A DNA stretch of 64,000 nt, from assembly GCF_014650915.1 (NCBI RefSeq), contig NZ_BMVW01000024.1, positions 16,412 through 80,411 on the forward strand, given 5' to 3'. Below are positions 27,963-36,507 of the stretch, piece by piece. Made by a program: the position numbers and the translations under genes. Source of the DNA: Streptomyces poonensis. Lineage in GTDB: Bacteria; Actinomycetota; Actinomycetes; Streptomycetales; Streptomycetaceae. Positions within the stretch are counted from its first letter, which is position 1; the number at the start of each line of letters is the position of its first letter. The notes under the pieces were generated by a model. It searched no databases. It was not told the origin of the DNA and was given only the letters and a program-made list of their open reading frames with translations.

Positions 27963-29233
27963 CAGGCTGCGAGGGTGAAGTCGTCGGGGTTGAAGGGCTT
28001 GTCGAGGAGTGGAGCGAGCAGGTGCGCGGCCATCTGCGGGGGGACGGCGTTGCCGATCTGGGAGAACTGCTGGCCCTTGTTGCCCTGCCACGGGTAGTCG
28101 GCGGGAAAGGTCTGCAGGAGGCCGGCCTCCCGGGCAGTGATCCGGATCGGCTCCGGCACCGCCGGCGCGTCCGTGTCGTTGGCCAGAGCCGACACTGGTT
28201 CGGCAACCCAGGTGCACTCGTTCGCTCGGTGTCCGAAGAACAGCGTGCCTGCCGGCTCGGACAGCGGGCGGACGGTGGCGTTGGCCTGGTTGTTGCTGCG
28301 TAGGGACCAAGACCATCGCTGTGCTTCGGCGGTGAAGGTCGGCGCAGGGGCGCTGGCGGCGCGGTTTTCACGGGTGCCGTGCTTGGCAGCCCAACCGGCT
28401 CCTTCGCGGCGGGACTGCAGGACCACTCCGTCCGGCTGGGGCACCCAGGTGCCGCGCTCCCGGGCGTCGGACAGCGTCTTTCGCGAGCCGGAAGGGAACG
28501 GTTCGGGTCCGCCGCCGGGCCCTCCGCCAGCGCAGACGGTCGGGACGGGTCGGTCGGTCGCGCCCCATCCCAGGGCCTCGGCCATGCTGACCCAACGGGC
28601 ACGGCCCGGACCGAACAGGGATTCCGGCTCCTCGACCTGGGAGTGCGTCGGCGTGGGAGGCTGTGCCGTACGGACCCGGGAGGCGACCAGGATCGCCCGC
28701 CTTCTCGTCTGCGGGACGCCGAAGTCGGCGGCGTTGAGGATCCCGCACCAGACCGAGAAGCCCCATCCGCGCAGGACGGCCGCGTATTGCTTCCACAACG
28801 GCAGGACGTCCGGAACCTCCTCCGTAGCGACCCACTCAGGCTCGCCGACCGTGTTCAGGGCCTGGAGGTAGCGCATCGGCTCAGCCGCCAGCAGCGACCG
28901 CTCGTCACGGCAGGCGGCGAGGAGGCGTTCGCGGGTGTCCCGCCCGGCGGCCAAGTCCTCGACCGCCGCGTGCACCATCGGCTGGTCCACCAGACCGAGG
29001 CGTTTGCCAGCCATACTCCACGCCTGGCACGGAGGGGAAGCGATCAGCCCACTCGTGCGGCCGATAAAGGGCCCCGTCGGATACATCGCCACGTCGGCCC
29101 GGATCGTCAACTGGCCAGCACGCGCACGGGTCTTGCAGGCCCACTCGTCCCACTCCAGGCCGACATCGCGCACTCCAAGGACACCCAGTGCTCGGCTCCA
29201 GCCACCCGGCCCCGCGAAGAGGTCGAGTATCAC
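27962..29233 (-). CDS. C5 cytosine DNA methyltransferase
   Basis: A 423-residue cytosine-5 DNA methyltransferase. Seen in order: motif I (LDLFAGPGGWS) at the very N-terminus, catalytic PCQ motif IV (ASPPCQAWS, near residue 68), a TEEVP variant of the ENV motif VI, QTRRRAIL motif VIII, a long target-recognition region, and QIGNAVPP motif X. The GTG at 29233 is preferred because it overlaps the stop of the small upstream gene (GTGA); the in-frame ATG at 29311 would add 26 residues from that gene's other frame. No cognate endonuclease is adjacent, so it looks like an orphan methylase that protects the ICE DNA from host restriction. Confidence 0.9.
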   Translation of the reverse strand: MILDLFAGPGGWSRALGVLGVRDVGLEWDEWACKTRARAGQLTIRADVAMYPTGPFIGRTSGLIASPPCQAWSMAGKRLGLVDQPMVHAAVEDLAAGRDTRERLLAACRDERSLLAAEPMRYLQALNTVGEPEWVATEEVPDVLPLWKQYAAVLRGWGFSVWCGILNAADFGVPQTRRRAILVASRVRTAQPPTPTHSQVEEPESLFGPGRARWVSMAEALGWGATDRPVPTVCAGGGPGGGPEPFPSGSRKTLSDARERGTWVPQPDGVVLQSRREGAGWAAKHGTRENRAASAPAPTFTAEAQRWSWSLRSNNQANATVRPLSEPAGTLFFGHRANECTWVAEPVSALANDTDAPAVPEPIRITAREAGLLQTFPADYPWQGNKGQQFSQIGNAVPPQMAAHLLAPLLDKPFNPDDFTLAA

Positions 29234-29367
29234 GTGGCCAGCCCCAACTTGTCCCGCTTCGAAGCACCCGCATCCCCGCGGCAAGTGACGAGGCCATGCT
29301 CGGGCCAACATCTGTCCTCGGCGCCCGTCTGCACTTCATCGGCTTCGTCCAGGCGTGTCCTGCTCAT
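29230..29367 (-). CDS. Small hypothetical protein linking traD and the methyltransferase
   Basis: A 45-residue open frame starting with an ATG that overlaps the traD stop (ATGA) and ending with a TGA that overlaps the methyltransferase GTG (GTGA). The double coupling is strong evidence that it is translated. It contains two cysteines and a histidine in the pattern CWPEHGLVTC and an acidic N-terminus. It has no recognised family. Confidence 0.65.
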   Translation of the reverse strand: MSRTRLDEADEVQTGAEDRCWPEHGLVTCRGDAGASKRDKLGLAT

Positions 29368-31151
29368 GCTGCCGATCCAAAGTCGGCTTGGCTGGGTGCG
29401 TGCTTCGTGATTGCACGGGCAGTGATCGCCGTGGAGGCACGGGCAGAGGCGGCGGCCAGTTCGCCGGCTCCGGGCTCGGCGTACCAGGGGCGCAGGTCGA
29501 GCATCGCGGCGCGCATGCCGGTGGCGAAGACCAGAGCGGTGCCCTTGGGCAGGGCGCGGATCGCATCGGCGGGCAGGATCCGCTCCTGCCGCATCGACAC
29601 GGACGTCGACTTCCCGGACTCGGACGTTGAGGTGGAGGTCGTCTCGACGTCGTGGTCGCCGATCAGCCGGGAGAGCTTGTCGGCGAAGTCGGGATCGTCG
29701 ATGCCGGATCCGATGATCTTGACTGTGGCTGCCGACCACATGGCGTCCATGCCCGCGTCTCCCCAGACCTTCTGGCCCTGGCGGTAGGACTGGAGGATGG
29801 TGATCGGGATGATCCCGCGCGAGCCCAGGTGGGAGTACAGGTCCGGGAGGTCGCTGATCTTGCAGACGTTGGCGGCCTCGTCGAGGATGGCCAGGGCGGG
29901 TGGGTCGAGGCGGCCGCCGGCGCGTTCGGCCTGGGCGGTCGCGGCCCGCATCACGGAGTCCGCGCACGCCGCGATCAGCGCGGAAGCGCCGCCTCCGCCG
30001 TCCTTCGACAGCAGGTAGAGGGTGTCGGTGGAGGTGACGAACTCCGAGGGCCGGAATTCGGGGACGTCCTTCTGCGGGGTGACCCAGGCGGCGATCTCGG
30101 AGTTGAGCAGGGCGGCGGCGTACTGGCGGGCCGTCTCGTAGATGCCGTCTCTCGTTTCCGGCGGTCCTTCCACGGTGCCCTTCAGCTGCGCGGCGACGGC
30201 GGTGAAGCCGTGGTCGCGAAGGATGTCCAGCGGGGTGCGGTCGGCGGGGAAGGCCAGCCACTGCATGACATCCGTGATGGGCCGTTCGTCGAGGGCTGCA
30301 GCGAGGAAGAGCTGGGACAGGATGTTGCTGCCGGCCTTGGACCAGAAGTCACCCTGCTGGGAGGCGTCCACCGAGGCGGCGAGGAAGTGCCCGGCCAGAC
30401 GGCCGGCGCCGTCCAGCGTCTTGGCGTCGGCGAGAGGGTTCCACCACATCGAGCGTTCGGCGTGCGCGATCTGCTGCGGGTCCATCGACCACACTCGTCC
30501 CACCGCGGCGCGGGCCTCCAGGGTGGTGGTGTACGCGTCGCCGGCCGCCTTGTTGGAGGTCAGCAGGACCGGGCCCGGCGCGTTGAGGATGGACGGGATG
30601 GCGAGTGACGTGGTCTTGCCGGACCGCGGGGCCATGATCGCGACGGCGACGTCCTCGTACCCCATGCGGACTTCGTGCCTGGTGCCTTGCAGGTTACCGA
30701 GGAGGACGCCGGTGTCCTTGGCGTCGATGCGCTTGGCGTTCTTCAGGCTCGGGCGCAGGGAACGGGCCTTTTCGGTGATCGCCTTGGCCATCAGCGGCTC
30801 GATGTCCCGGGCCTTGGCCATGCCGGTGATCTTCTTCCGGCCGCCGCTGCGGTTCTTGTGCCGGACCCACAGGAGGGCGGCCACGGCGCCGAGCGCGAGG
30901 AGGAGAGTGATCGGGACGATCCGTGCGCCAATCAGCAGGGAGGTTTTGCTGGCCTGGGGCCAGAGCTGGTCGGGGTGGAGCAGGGCGGCGGTCGGCTGAT
31001 ACGGCGCCCAGGCGCCTGCGGTGAGGTAGGCGGTGATGTTGCCCGACAGCCAGGCCAGGTGGGACAGGGGGACGAGGACGGCGAGGACTCCGAGGAGGGC
31101 CCGGAAGGCTATGTCGTACCCGTCGGTGGGGTTGTTCGAGGGAGGAGGCAA
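29364..31151 (-). CDS. TraD/VirD4-type conjugation coupling ATPase
   Basis: A membrane-anchored type IV secretion coupling protein that delivers DNA to the transfer channel. Seen: two N-terminal transmembrane segments (near residues 18-40 and 72-95), Walker A (APRSGKTTS, near 178), Walker B (ALAILDEAANVC, near 422), then the TraG/VirD4 ATPase domain and a Ser/Thr-rich patch. The start is uncertain: TTG at 31151 is chosen because the frame upstream to the GTG at 31313 continues the tail of a broken DUF317 gene. The gene overlaps the small downstream cistron. Confidence 0.88.
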   Translation of the reverse strand: MPPPSNNPTDGYDIAFRALLGVLAVLVPLSHLAWLSGNITAYLTAGAWAPYQPTAALLHPDQLWPQASKTSLLIGARIVPITLLLALGAVAALLWVRHKNRSGGRKKITGMAKARDIEPLMAKAITEKARSLRPSLKNAKRIDAKDTGVLLGNLQGTRHEVRMGYEDVAVAIMAPRSGKTTSLAIPSILNAPGPVLLTSNKAAGDAYTTTLEARAAVGRVWSMDPQQIAHAERSMWWNPLADAKTLDGAGRLAGHFLAASVDASQQGDFWSKAGSNILSQLFLAAALDERPITDVMQWLAFPADRTPLDILRDHGFTAVAAQLKGTVEGPPETRDGIYETARQYAAALLNSEIAAWVTPQKDVPEFRPSEFVTSTDTLYLLSKDGGGGASALIAACADSVMRAATAQAERAGGRLDPPALAILDEAANVCKISDLPDLYSHLGSRGIIPITILQSYRQGQKVWGDAGMDAMWSAATVKIIGSGIDDPDFADKLSRLIGDHDVETTSTSTSESGKSTSVSMRQERILPADAIRALPKGTALVFATGMRAAMLDLRPWYAEPGAGELAAASARASTAITARAITKHAPSQADFGSAA

Positions 31152-31159
31152 AGAGCTCT

Positions 31160-31944
31160 GTGCTTCGGTGCGGGGACGGAGGGGGCAGCGGGTGCGACCG
31201 GGGCCGGCGGGCGGTCGTCGTGCGACGGTGGGTGGTGCCGGCGGAGCTGTGGGACGGGCGGTGAGTGTGCGGATGCGGTCGTCCAGGGCGAAGGCGACCT
31301 GTGCTGCGGGCACTTCCTGGCGCGTGTGGGGGACGAGGGCCGGGTTCGGGGTTGGGAGGCTGAGCGGAGTGCCGGTGCGCGGTAGCGAGCTTGGGTCGGT
31401 GAGTGCGGCGATCAGGTGTGTCGGTGTGTGCTCGCCGACTCGGGCCTGCCACCCGGGAGGCCGGAAGTCGCTGAGGAGGGTGGTGGCCCATCAGGCGCCG
31501 GTCGGCTCGTGCAGGTCGACGCGTACCGTGCCATCGGGTGAGACGAGCCGGTTGTGGTTGGAGGCTGGTGGCCAGCCGGTACCCAGGAGTGGTTCCAGCG
31601 CGCCGCCGGCGTTCGCCGGGTCGGCGGTGGGATCGGTGAGAGCGTCGGTGAAACCGGCGGTGATCTCGACCGGGGTGTGGGCGCCGAAGCTCACGTACCA
31701 GGCGGGCCGGTCCGGCCCGGAGGCGTGGTGAAGGGTCCACCGCTGGCCGTCTGGGGCGGGCTCCAGGCGCAGGAGCGCCTGCTGGTCGGGGCTGGAGAGG
31801 AGTACGCGCGGCACAAGGGGGCGTGGCCGTAGCTCCAGCCGCAGGCGCGGTGCAGGGGCACGGTGACCAGGCGGGACCGCCCCCGCCGGCCAGGTGCCGC
31901 GGTGCGATGCAGTCGACCTCGACGGTTTCCGGGCTCTGGGGCAT
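31160..31944 (-). pseudogene. Broken DUF317 protein gene
   Basis: The ATG at 31944 has GGAGGT 4 nt upstream. Reading requires two one-base corrections: near 31867 (between IAPRHLAGGG and VTVPLHRACGWSYGH) and near 31817-31822 (before VPRVLLSSPDQQ). It then hits an in-frame TGA at 31491-31493 where a Trp would fit (GA*WATTLLSDF), after which a second DUF317 module (EHTPTHLIAALTDP) continues and runs without a stop into the traD frame. DUF317 proteins are Streptomyces plasmid/ICE proteins of unknown function. The 107-residue intact piece at 31491-31814 could still be translated from a GTG. The 3' limit is approximate. Confidence 0.6.
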
Positions 31945-31946
31945 GG

Positions 31947-32525
31947 TCACCTCCGCACCGTGTGGGTCGGGCCTGCCGCGAGGGTTGCCCGCGTGGTCGG
32001 GTGCGGCGCCAGGGGTGAAGGGGCGTGCCGGGCAGCGGCGTTGATCTCCTGCAGGGCATGGCCGTGGATGGCCCAGTCGTCGAGGTAGCTCCAGCACTCG
32101 GCGTAGTGCGCGGCGAGGGCGTCGTCGAATGCGGGGGTTCCGGGTTTGGCGTCGGCAGGGAGACTGTCGCGCGTGCGCAGCCACTCCTCGTGCAGGGCGT
32201 CCAGCTTCTCGATCGCGCCTCGTAGGACGCCGAGCTGGTACACCCAGCGGGTCTGCACCGAGGACGGCGGCAGGGCGGCCAGCTGGATGTCGGCCGTGGC
32301 GAGGAGGTGATGGGCGCCGGCGTGGACGGTTTCGAACGCGGCGGCGGTGTCGGTGTCGCGCTGGCTCTGACGCCGTCCGTAGGCGTGGTCGTCGTACGGC
32401 CAGCCGTCCAGGTCGGTGTGCTCGTCGGAGTAGGCGTCCCAGGCGTCGAGGATCTTCTTGCTGTTGCGAATGTAGCCGTCGAGGTGCTGCAGGGAATCGC
32501 GGTGTGCAAGCGGGGCGAAGGAGAT
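31947..32525 (-). CDS. Hypothetical ICE protein, apparent ATC start
   Basis: Continuous coding-type sequence of 192 codons, mostly helical (HRDSLQHLDGYIR, WVYQLGVLRGAIEKLDALH, CWSYLDDWAIHGHALQEI). No ATG, GTG or TTG occurs before the GTG at 32258, which would discard the N-terminal 89 residues. An ATC at 32525 sits about 9 nt after GAGAGGA, exactly where a start is expected, so either ATC is used or the ATG was lost. A conservative annotation is 31947-32258 (103 residues). It ends just before the DUF317 pseudogene. Function unknown. Confidence 0.6.
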   Translation of the reverse strand: MSFAPLAHRDSLQHLDGYIRNSKKILDAWDAYSDEHTDLDGWPYDDHAYGRRQSQRDTDTAAAFETVHAGAHHLLATADIQLAALPPSSVQTRWVYQLGVLRGAIEKLDALHEEWLRTRDSLPADAKPGTPAFDDALAAHYAECWSYLDDWAIHGHALQEINAAARHAPSPLAPHPTTRATLAAGPTHTVRR

Positions 32526-32544
32526 GGGCGGAGGTCCTCTCGGG

Positions 32545-33363
32545 TCAGCGACGTGCGGCCGGACGGGGGTTGCTCGCGGCCGTCGCCGCGGCGGTGGTGG
32601 TGAGCCGTTGACGCCGGCGGGCGGCGCGGGCCTGGGCGCGGATCGCGCGGAGCCGGGCGGTGTGTGCCGCGACGACCTCCTGCGGTGTCAGCGGGCTGGG
32701 CTGCTGAACGACGCTGTGGTGGGCGGTGGGGTCGTGTATCCCGCGCTGGAGCGGGGCGCCGTCGGCGAGCGCGGTGACGAAGGCGTTCACCAGGTGGGTC
32801 GGGGTGCGGCCGTCGAGATAGGCGCGCCAGATCAGTGGCCCGTCATGGCCGCCGTGTCCGCGCTCGCGGGTCTCAATACACCGCGACGGGGCCTCATGGC
32901 GGCCGAGGTGCCGCAGCTCAAGGCGGCACATGCCGTCAGGGGAGTGAGCTGTGCCCTGCTCGTCGGTCTCCCAGTTCGCCGCGTGCAGCACCTGGAGGAC
33001 ATCCGGCTGCGCGGTCGGCACGGAGCCGAGCAGGTTATCGGTCAGTTGACCGATGAGTTCGGCGGGCACCAGTGCGCCGAATTCGGCGTGCCAGCCCGGC
33101 TCGGTGCCGGTGGGCTCGGCCCGCAGCCGCCACCAGGCGGAGGTGGCGGACTGCGGGTCGAACTGGAGGGTGTACCGGTGGTCGGGGCTGCGCAGGACGA
33201 TCTCGGGGCTCAGCGGATCGGAGGTGCGGGTCCATCCGGCAGCGGCCAGGCCATGGGTGACGTGGCGGGCGTCTCCGGGGCCGGCGAGGTGGCGCGGGGT
33301 GGTGTCGAACGGGATCCGCCAGGCGTGCGTGTCGGCGAAGGCGGTGAGCTGCCGTTCGCTCAC
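32545..33363 (-). CDS. DUF317 domain protein
   Basis: A 272-residue protein with two DUF317 modules: GWHAEFGALVPAELIGQLTD near residue 90 and LIWRAYLDGRTPTHLVNAF near 180, each a Trp-rich strand pattern followed by a helix. A basic helix ends the protein (ARLRAIRAQARAARRRQRL). The GTG start overlaps the stop of the preceding gene (GTGA). DUF317 is a Streptomyces-restricted family found on conjugative elements; its function is unknown. Confidence 0.8.
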   Translation of the reverse strand: MSERQLTAFADTHAWRIPFDTTPRHLAGPGDARHVTHGLAAAGWTRTSDPLSPEIVLRSPDHRYTLQFDPQSATSAWWRLRAEPTGTEPGWHAEFGALVPAELIGQLTDNLLGSVPTAQPDVLQVLHAANWETDEQGTAHSPDGMCRLELRHLGRHEAPSRCIETRERGHGGHDGPLIWRAYLDGRTPTHLVNAFVTALADGAPLQRGIHDPTAHHSVVQQPSPLTPQEVVAAHTARLRAIRAQARAARRRQRLTTTAAATAASNPRPAARR

Positions 33364-33710
33364 CGGCACGAGCAGCCCTCCGGCTCGGGCGCCGTGGCCA
33401 GGAGGGCCTTCAGCTCGTCGAGGGTGTAGTGCAGGTCGTACTGATCGGTCTGCTGCCAGGCGGCGGTGCGCAGCTCCGCTATCAGGGTGTGCAGGGCGGC
33501 GCTGTGGGGGGTGTCCGGGTGGTCGAGGACGGCGCGGGCGAAGGCGCGCAGGGTGTCGCCGAGCTGGATGGGTAGGCCCGTGTACTCGTCGAGCAGGGGC
33601 TCCATCAGGGTGAGCACCTGGCCGGGATCCGGCGTGTCGCGCAAGTACTCGGTGAGCCGGGACAAGATGTCGGTGGCGGTGCGAACGTCGTTCGCGGTCA
33701 GCACGGTCAA
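33360..33710 (-). CDS. Hypothetical helical protein
   Basis: A 116-residue, predominantly helical protein with no recognised domain and a Cys-x-Cys near its end. AAGGAG precedes a TTG (33710) by 4 nt and an in-frame GTG (33704) by 10 nt; either may start it. It is translationally coupled to the DUF317 gene downstream (GTGA). Confidence 0.7.
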   Translation of the reverse strand: MTVLTANDVRTATDILSRLTEYLRDTPDPGQVLTLMEPLLDEYTGLPIQLGDTLRAFARAVLDHPDTPHSAALHTLIAELRTAAWQQTDQYDLHYTLDELKALLATAPEPEGCSCR

Positions 33711-33737
33711 GGGTCTCCTTGAGGACGGTGGCGTCGG

Positions 33738-34541
33738 TCAGCGGCGGGAGCGGGCGCTGGCGACGGTGGTACGGGGACGGGCGGTGGTGTAAGGCCGACT
33801 GTTTCGAACGGAGCTGTGGGCCCAGGCAGCGGCGCGGGCTGCGGCGATGCGGGCCTGCTGCCAGGCGCTGAGCTGGGAGGGCAGGACGGACACGGAGGTG
33901 GTCCGGATGCGCGCGCTGTACGGCACGCGTCCGCGTGGACGCATCGCGGGCTCCGGACTGGCGAGCGCGGCGGAAAAGCTCTGCACGAGGTGCATCGGGG
34001 TGGTGGCGGTGAAGCTTGCGGTCCAGCCGTGGCCCTGCTCGTCCTCTGCGCCGGACCACCACATCGCGCGGCCGTTCGAGTCCTGCTGGAACTGCATCCA
34101 CGCCGATCCGTCCGGACTCACCGCGGTGACGTGCCCAGCGTCGGGCTGTGTGCGCCACCGCTGCTCGTGGAGCGGTGTCCATACGTTGGGGGCGTGTGCG
34201 GAGCGGGGGCGGGTGAGGGCGTCGGTCAGCCCGGCGACGATCTCCACCGGCGTCTGCCGGCCCAGGGTCACCCACCACTCGTCCTGGTGTCCGCTCGCCT
34301 GACCGTGGATGGTCCACCCGCCCGGCAGGGTGTAGGGATCGTAGGTGATGCGGATCTTGCGGTCAGGGCTCTGCAGGGACAGGGGGCCGCCGGACTTGGA
34401 CTGGTCCTTCCACCCGGACGCCCGCAGGAACGCGGATACGTGACGCAGATCGCCGCCGCCAGCAAGGGCTCGGGGCTCGACCAGATAGTGCTGCTCGGCC
34501 TGCTCGCCTGGCCCCCAGCCGGTCCACTGCTTCTCCTTCAC
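33738..34541 (-). CDS. DUF317 domain protein
   Basis: A 267-residue protein with two DUF317 modules: WWVTLGRQTPVEIVAGLTDAL near residue 95 and GWTASFTATTPMHLVQSFS near 175, preceded by the typical YLVEPRALAGGGDLRHVSAFL segment. The basic C-terminal tail is Ser/Arg-rich. The GTG overlaps the stop of the upstream gene (GTGA). Paralogue of the protein at 32545-33363 and of the pseudogene at 31160-31944, so three DUF317 genes lie within about 3.4 kb. Confidence 0.8.
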   Translation of the reverse strand: MKEKQWTGWGPGEQAEQHYLVEPRALAGGGDLRHVSAFLRASGWKDQSKSGGPLSLQSPDRKIRITYDPYTLPGGWTIHGQASGHQDEWWVTLGRQTPVEIVAGLTDALTRPRSAHAPNVWTPLHEQRWRTQPDAGHVTAVSPDGSAWMQFQQDSNGRAMWWSGAEDEQGHGWTASFTATTPMHLVQSFSAALASPEPAMRPRGRVPYSARIRTTSVSVLPSQLSAWQQARIAAARAAAWAHSSVRNSRPYTTARPRTTVASARSRR

Positions 34542-34924
34542 CGGCGGCGCCGTACCACCAGCGCGGAGGCAGCCGGTTGCGACTCCGCCGGACCGGTGGT
34601 CGGCCCTGTGCCGACCGCTCTGATGGTGTCCGCGTGCTCGTCGAGGTCCAGACCGATGTCGTCCAGCTGGTTGGCAGCCCGGCCCAGCGCGAGCCACACC
34701 TCGGCGGGCAGGGCGCCGCGCTCGGCCTGGTCCTTGGCGAAGTGCGAACCGGTGATCACCAGAGCGGTAACACGGCCCAGGAGGCCGTCCTCAGCGTCCA
34801 GGACGCGACCAAGGACTTGCGCTGCCTGGCCGGTGGGAAGCTCAGCCAGGTGATGGCTGAGCGCTTGAAGCTGACGGGCGATCTCGTCGGCGAGGCGGAC
34901 TGCGTACGGAGGGGGAAGGGTCAT
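34538..34924 (-). CDS. Hypothetical ICE protein
   Basis: A 128-residue helical protein (RLADEIARQLQALSHHLAEL, QLDDIGLDLDEHADTI) without a recognised domain, ending in a short Arg run. The ATG is preceded by AGGAGG at 3-4 nt. It leads a GTGA-coupled chain into the DUF317 genes. Confidence 0.7.
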   Translation of the reverse strand: MTLPPPYAVRLADEIARQLQALSHHLAELPTGQAAQVLGRVLDAEDGLLGRVTALVITGSHFAKDQAERGALPAEVWLALGRAANQLDDIGLDLDEHADTIRAVGTGPTTGPAESQPAASALVVRRRR

Positions 34925-34944
34925 GGTCCTCCTGGTGAGGAAGG

Positions 34945-35178
34945 TCAGAGGTGATGGGCGAGGCGCCGGGACTCGTCAAGGGCGGCCCCGGGGCGACCGC
35001 CAGCCAAGGGGACGACGCGATCTGGGCCCGTGACCACGCAGGCGCGCAGGTAGCGGCGGAAGAGGAGGACGGCAAGACGGGGCTTGCGGTGACCGGAGAT
35101 GGGCGGAGGTGTGTGCGGTGTTACGGGAACTCCCAGAAGACAGAGAGGGGTTGGAACGGTCACCAGGTGTCGGGGCAT
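34945..35178 (-). CDS. Possible small protein
   Basis: A 77-codon frame (ATG 35178) containing FRRYLRACVVTGPDRVVPLAGG, which looks coding, but with a weak ribosome site and a Pro-rich N-terminus. It lies 20 nt upstream of the 128-residue gene on the same strand. It could equally be the promoter region of that operon. Confidence 0.35.
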   Translation of the reverse strand: MPRHLVTVPTPLCLLGVPVTPHTPPPISGHRKPRLAVLLFRRYLRACVVTGPDRVVPLAGGRPGAALDESRRLAHHL

Positions 35179-35241
35179 CGACTCGCCGGCGTGCCGTTCC
35201 ATGGCGTTGAGGAATGAGGAGATTGTGGTCCGGACGAAGGC

Positions 35242-35685
35242 ATGCGCAGGCGGGCCGGCCGGGGGGGCCAGGCTGACGGTGTGCTGGCGGCCCTTGGCTT
35301 CGCCGACCCGGAGGTGGCCGTTCTCACCCCGCGTGGCTCCAGCTTCCTGGTGGAGGACCCGAACGCGGAGGCGCAGCAGGTGCGGTGGGAGCACCGGCAC
35401 GTGCACCGCGCTTCCCTGGTGCTGTTCTGGTTTCCCGAGTCGGAATCGCATCAGCTGATCGCCCCGTACGAGCTGGGCATGATGGCTGCCGAGCCGACGC
35501 CGCTCGCTGTCGGCGTCGGCCCAGCGTATGTCCGACGCAACAACCTCGTGGTCCAGCTCAGCCTTGCGCGGCCGGGCCTGACGGTGCAGAGCAGGCTGGA
35601 GGACACCATCCACCAGGTGCGGGCAGTTCTCGACACGGCCGTGGACGCTGCGGAAGACAATCCGTATTCCGCCGAGCAGCAGTGA
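35242..35685 (+). CDS. Nucleoside 2-deoxyribosyltransferase-like protein, short N-terminus
   Basis: A 147-residue protein resembling the bacterial nucleoside 2-deoxyribosyltransferase-like family: VLTPRG, WEHRHVHRASLVLFWFPES and YELGMMAA in the right order, ending with an amphipathic helix. The usual N-terminal glycine-rich strand (LAGG...DW type) is not found in any frame upstream; the first residues are Arg/Gly-rich, so the gene may be truncated or have lost its start. It stands alone on the plus strand among minus-strand ICE genes. Confidence 0.6.
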   Translation: MRRRAGRGGQADGVLAALGFADPEVAVLTPRGSSFLVEDPNAEAQQVRWEHRHVHRASLVLFWFPESESHQLIAPYELGMMAAEPTPLAVGVGPAYVRRNNLVVQLSLARPGLTVQSRLEDTIHQVRAVLDTAVDAAEDNPYSAEQQ

Positions 35686-35723
35686 TCAGCCCCCTCCTGC
35701 GGCTCACGGCTCCGTGGTCTGAC

Positions 35724-36482
35724 TCACCGGCTCCTGGCGGCTGTGCTCCGGACTGTGACCGGGGTCGGTGGTGCCGCCGACGGGGTGACGGTGGGCGCGA
35801 TGCGGCCCGAGGGGTGCTGGAGCGCGACGTCGATGCCCTGGGCGGTGAGCTGCCGACCCACTTCTCGAACGGCGCGGGCCTGCTCGAAGGTGTCGATGCC
35901 CATCAGGCGGTAGATGCCGGTCTGTTCGTCGTGGACGAAGCCGTTACGGGTCAGCACGGCCGAGGCGGTGTCACCGACGTTGACGGCAGCGAGGCTGCCG
36001 TCGGACTGCCAGGTCAGGACGACCCGGTCCGGATGGGAGGGATGGACGGTCGCGGCTGCGTTGTAGCGGGCCTGGGCAAGCGCTGCGTCGTAGCGCGCCA
36101 GCAGGTCGCCGGTGACCAGCTCGGCGCCGAGGAAGGGATCGTCGCTCAGGGCGATGCCGTTTGGCTCGGCTATGCCGCGGTACGCCTCGGCGGACAGGCT
36201 GCGGGGGGCGACGGCCGCGATGAGGAATCCGTCCCGCTCGTCGTGCCGGTCGAGGATGGCGAGCTGGGCGCCGTCCTTGCGGGTCAGGACGGCCGCGTGC
36301 TGCAGCGGGTGCTGGGCGAGGGACTCGGCGACGAGGTCCAGGTCCCAGATGCGGTCGGTGAGTTCGGCGAGGTCGTCCTTGTGCTCGAATGAGTGGTAGG
36401 CGCTGGCCCAGGTGTCGGGCAGTTCGCCGGCGAGGACGTCGGCGAAGGAGACGAGACGCTCTTTGTCAACGTGGTCGTGCAT
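35724..36482 (-). CDS. Hypothetical ICE protein
   Basis: A 252-residue protein of unknown function with an acidic N-terminal half (FADVLAGELPDTWASAYHSFEHKDDL) and regularly spaced beta-like stretches (RVVLTWQSDGSLAAVNV). The ATG at 36482 is preceded by AAGGAA at 4-7 nt, a good ribosome site. The frame is open further upstream to 37121, but that part belongs to a separate, frameshifted gene. Confidence 0.7.
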   Translation of the reverse strand: MHDHVDKERLVSFADVLAGELPDTWASAYHSFEHKDDLAELTDRIWDLDLVAESLAQHPLQHAAVLTRKDGAQLAILDRHDERDGFLIAAVAPRSLSAEAYRGIAEPNGIALSDDPFLGAELVTGDLLARYDAALAQARYNAAATVHPSHPDRVVLTWQSDGSLAAVNVGDTASAVLTRNGFVHDEQTGIYRLMGIDTFEQARAVREVGRQLTAQGIDVALQHPSGRIAPTVTPSAAPPTPVTVRSTAARSR

Positions 36483-36507
36483 GGTTTCCTTGGGCGGGAT
36501 CAGGGGG

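Noticed and set aside
27232..28602. A 456-codon minus-strand frame across the DnaB-N and methyltransferase genes
   Set aside because: Arg/Pro/Ser-rich, out of frame with two genes that have clear motifs.
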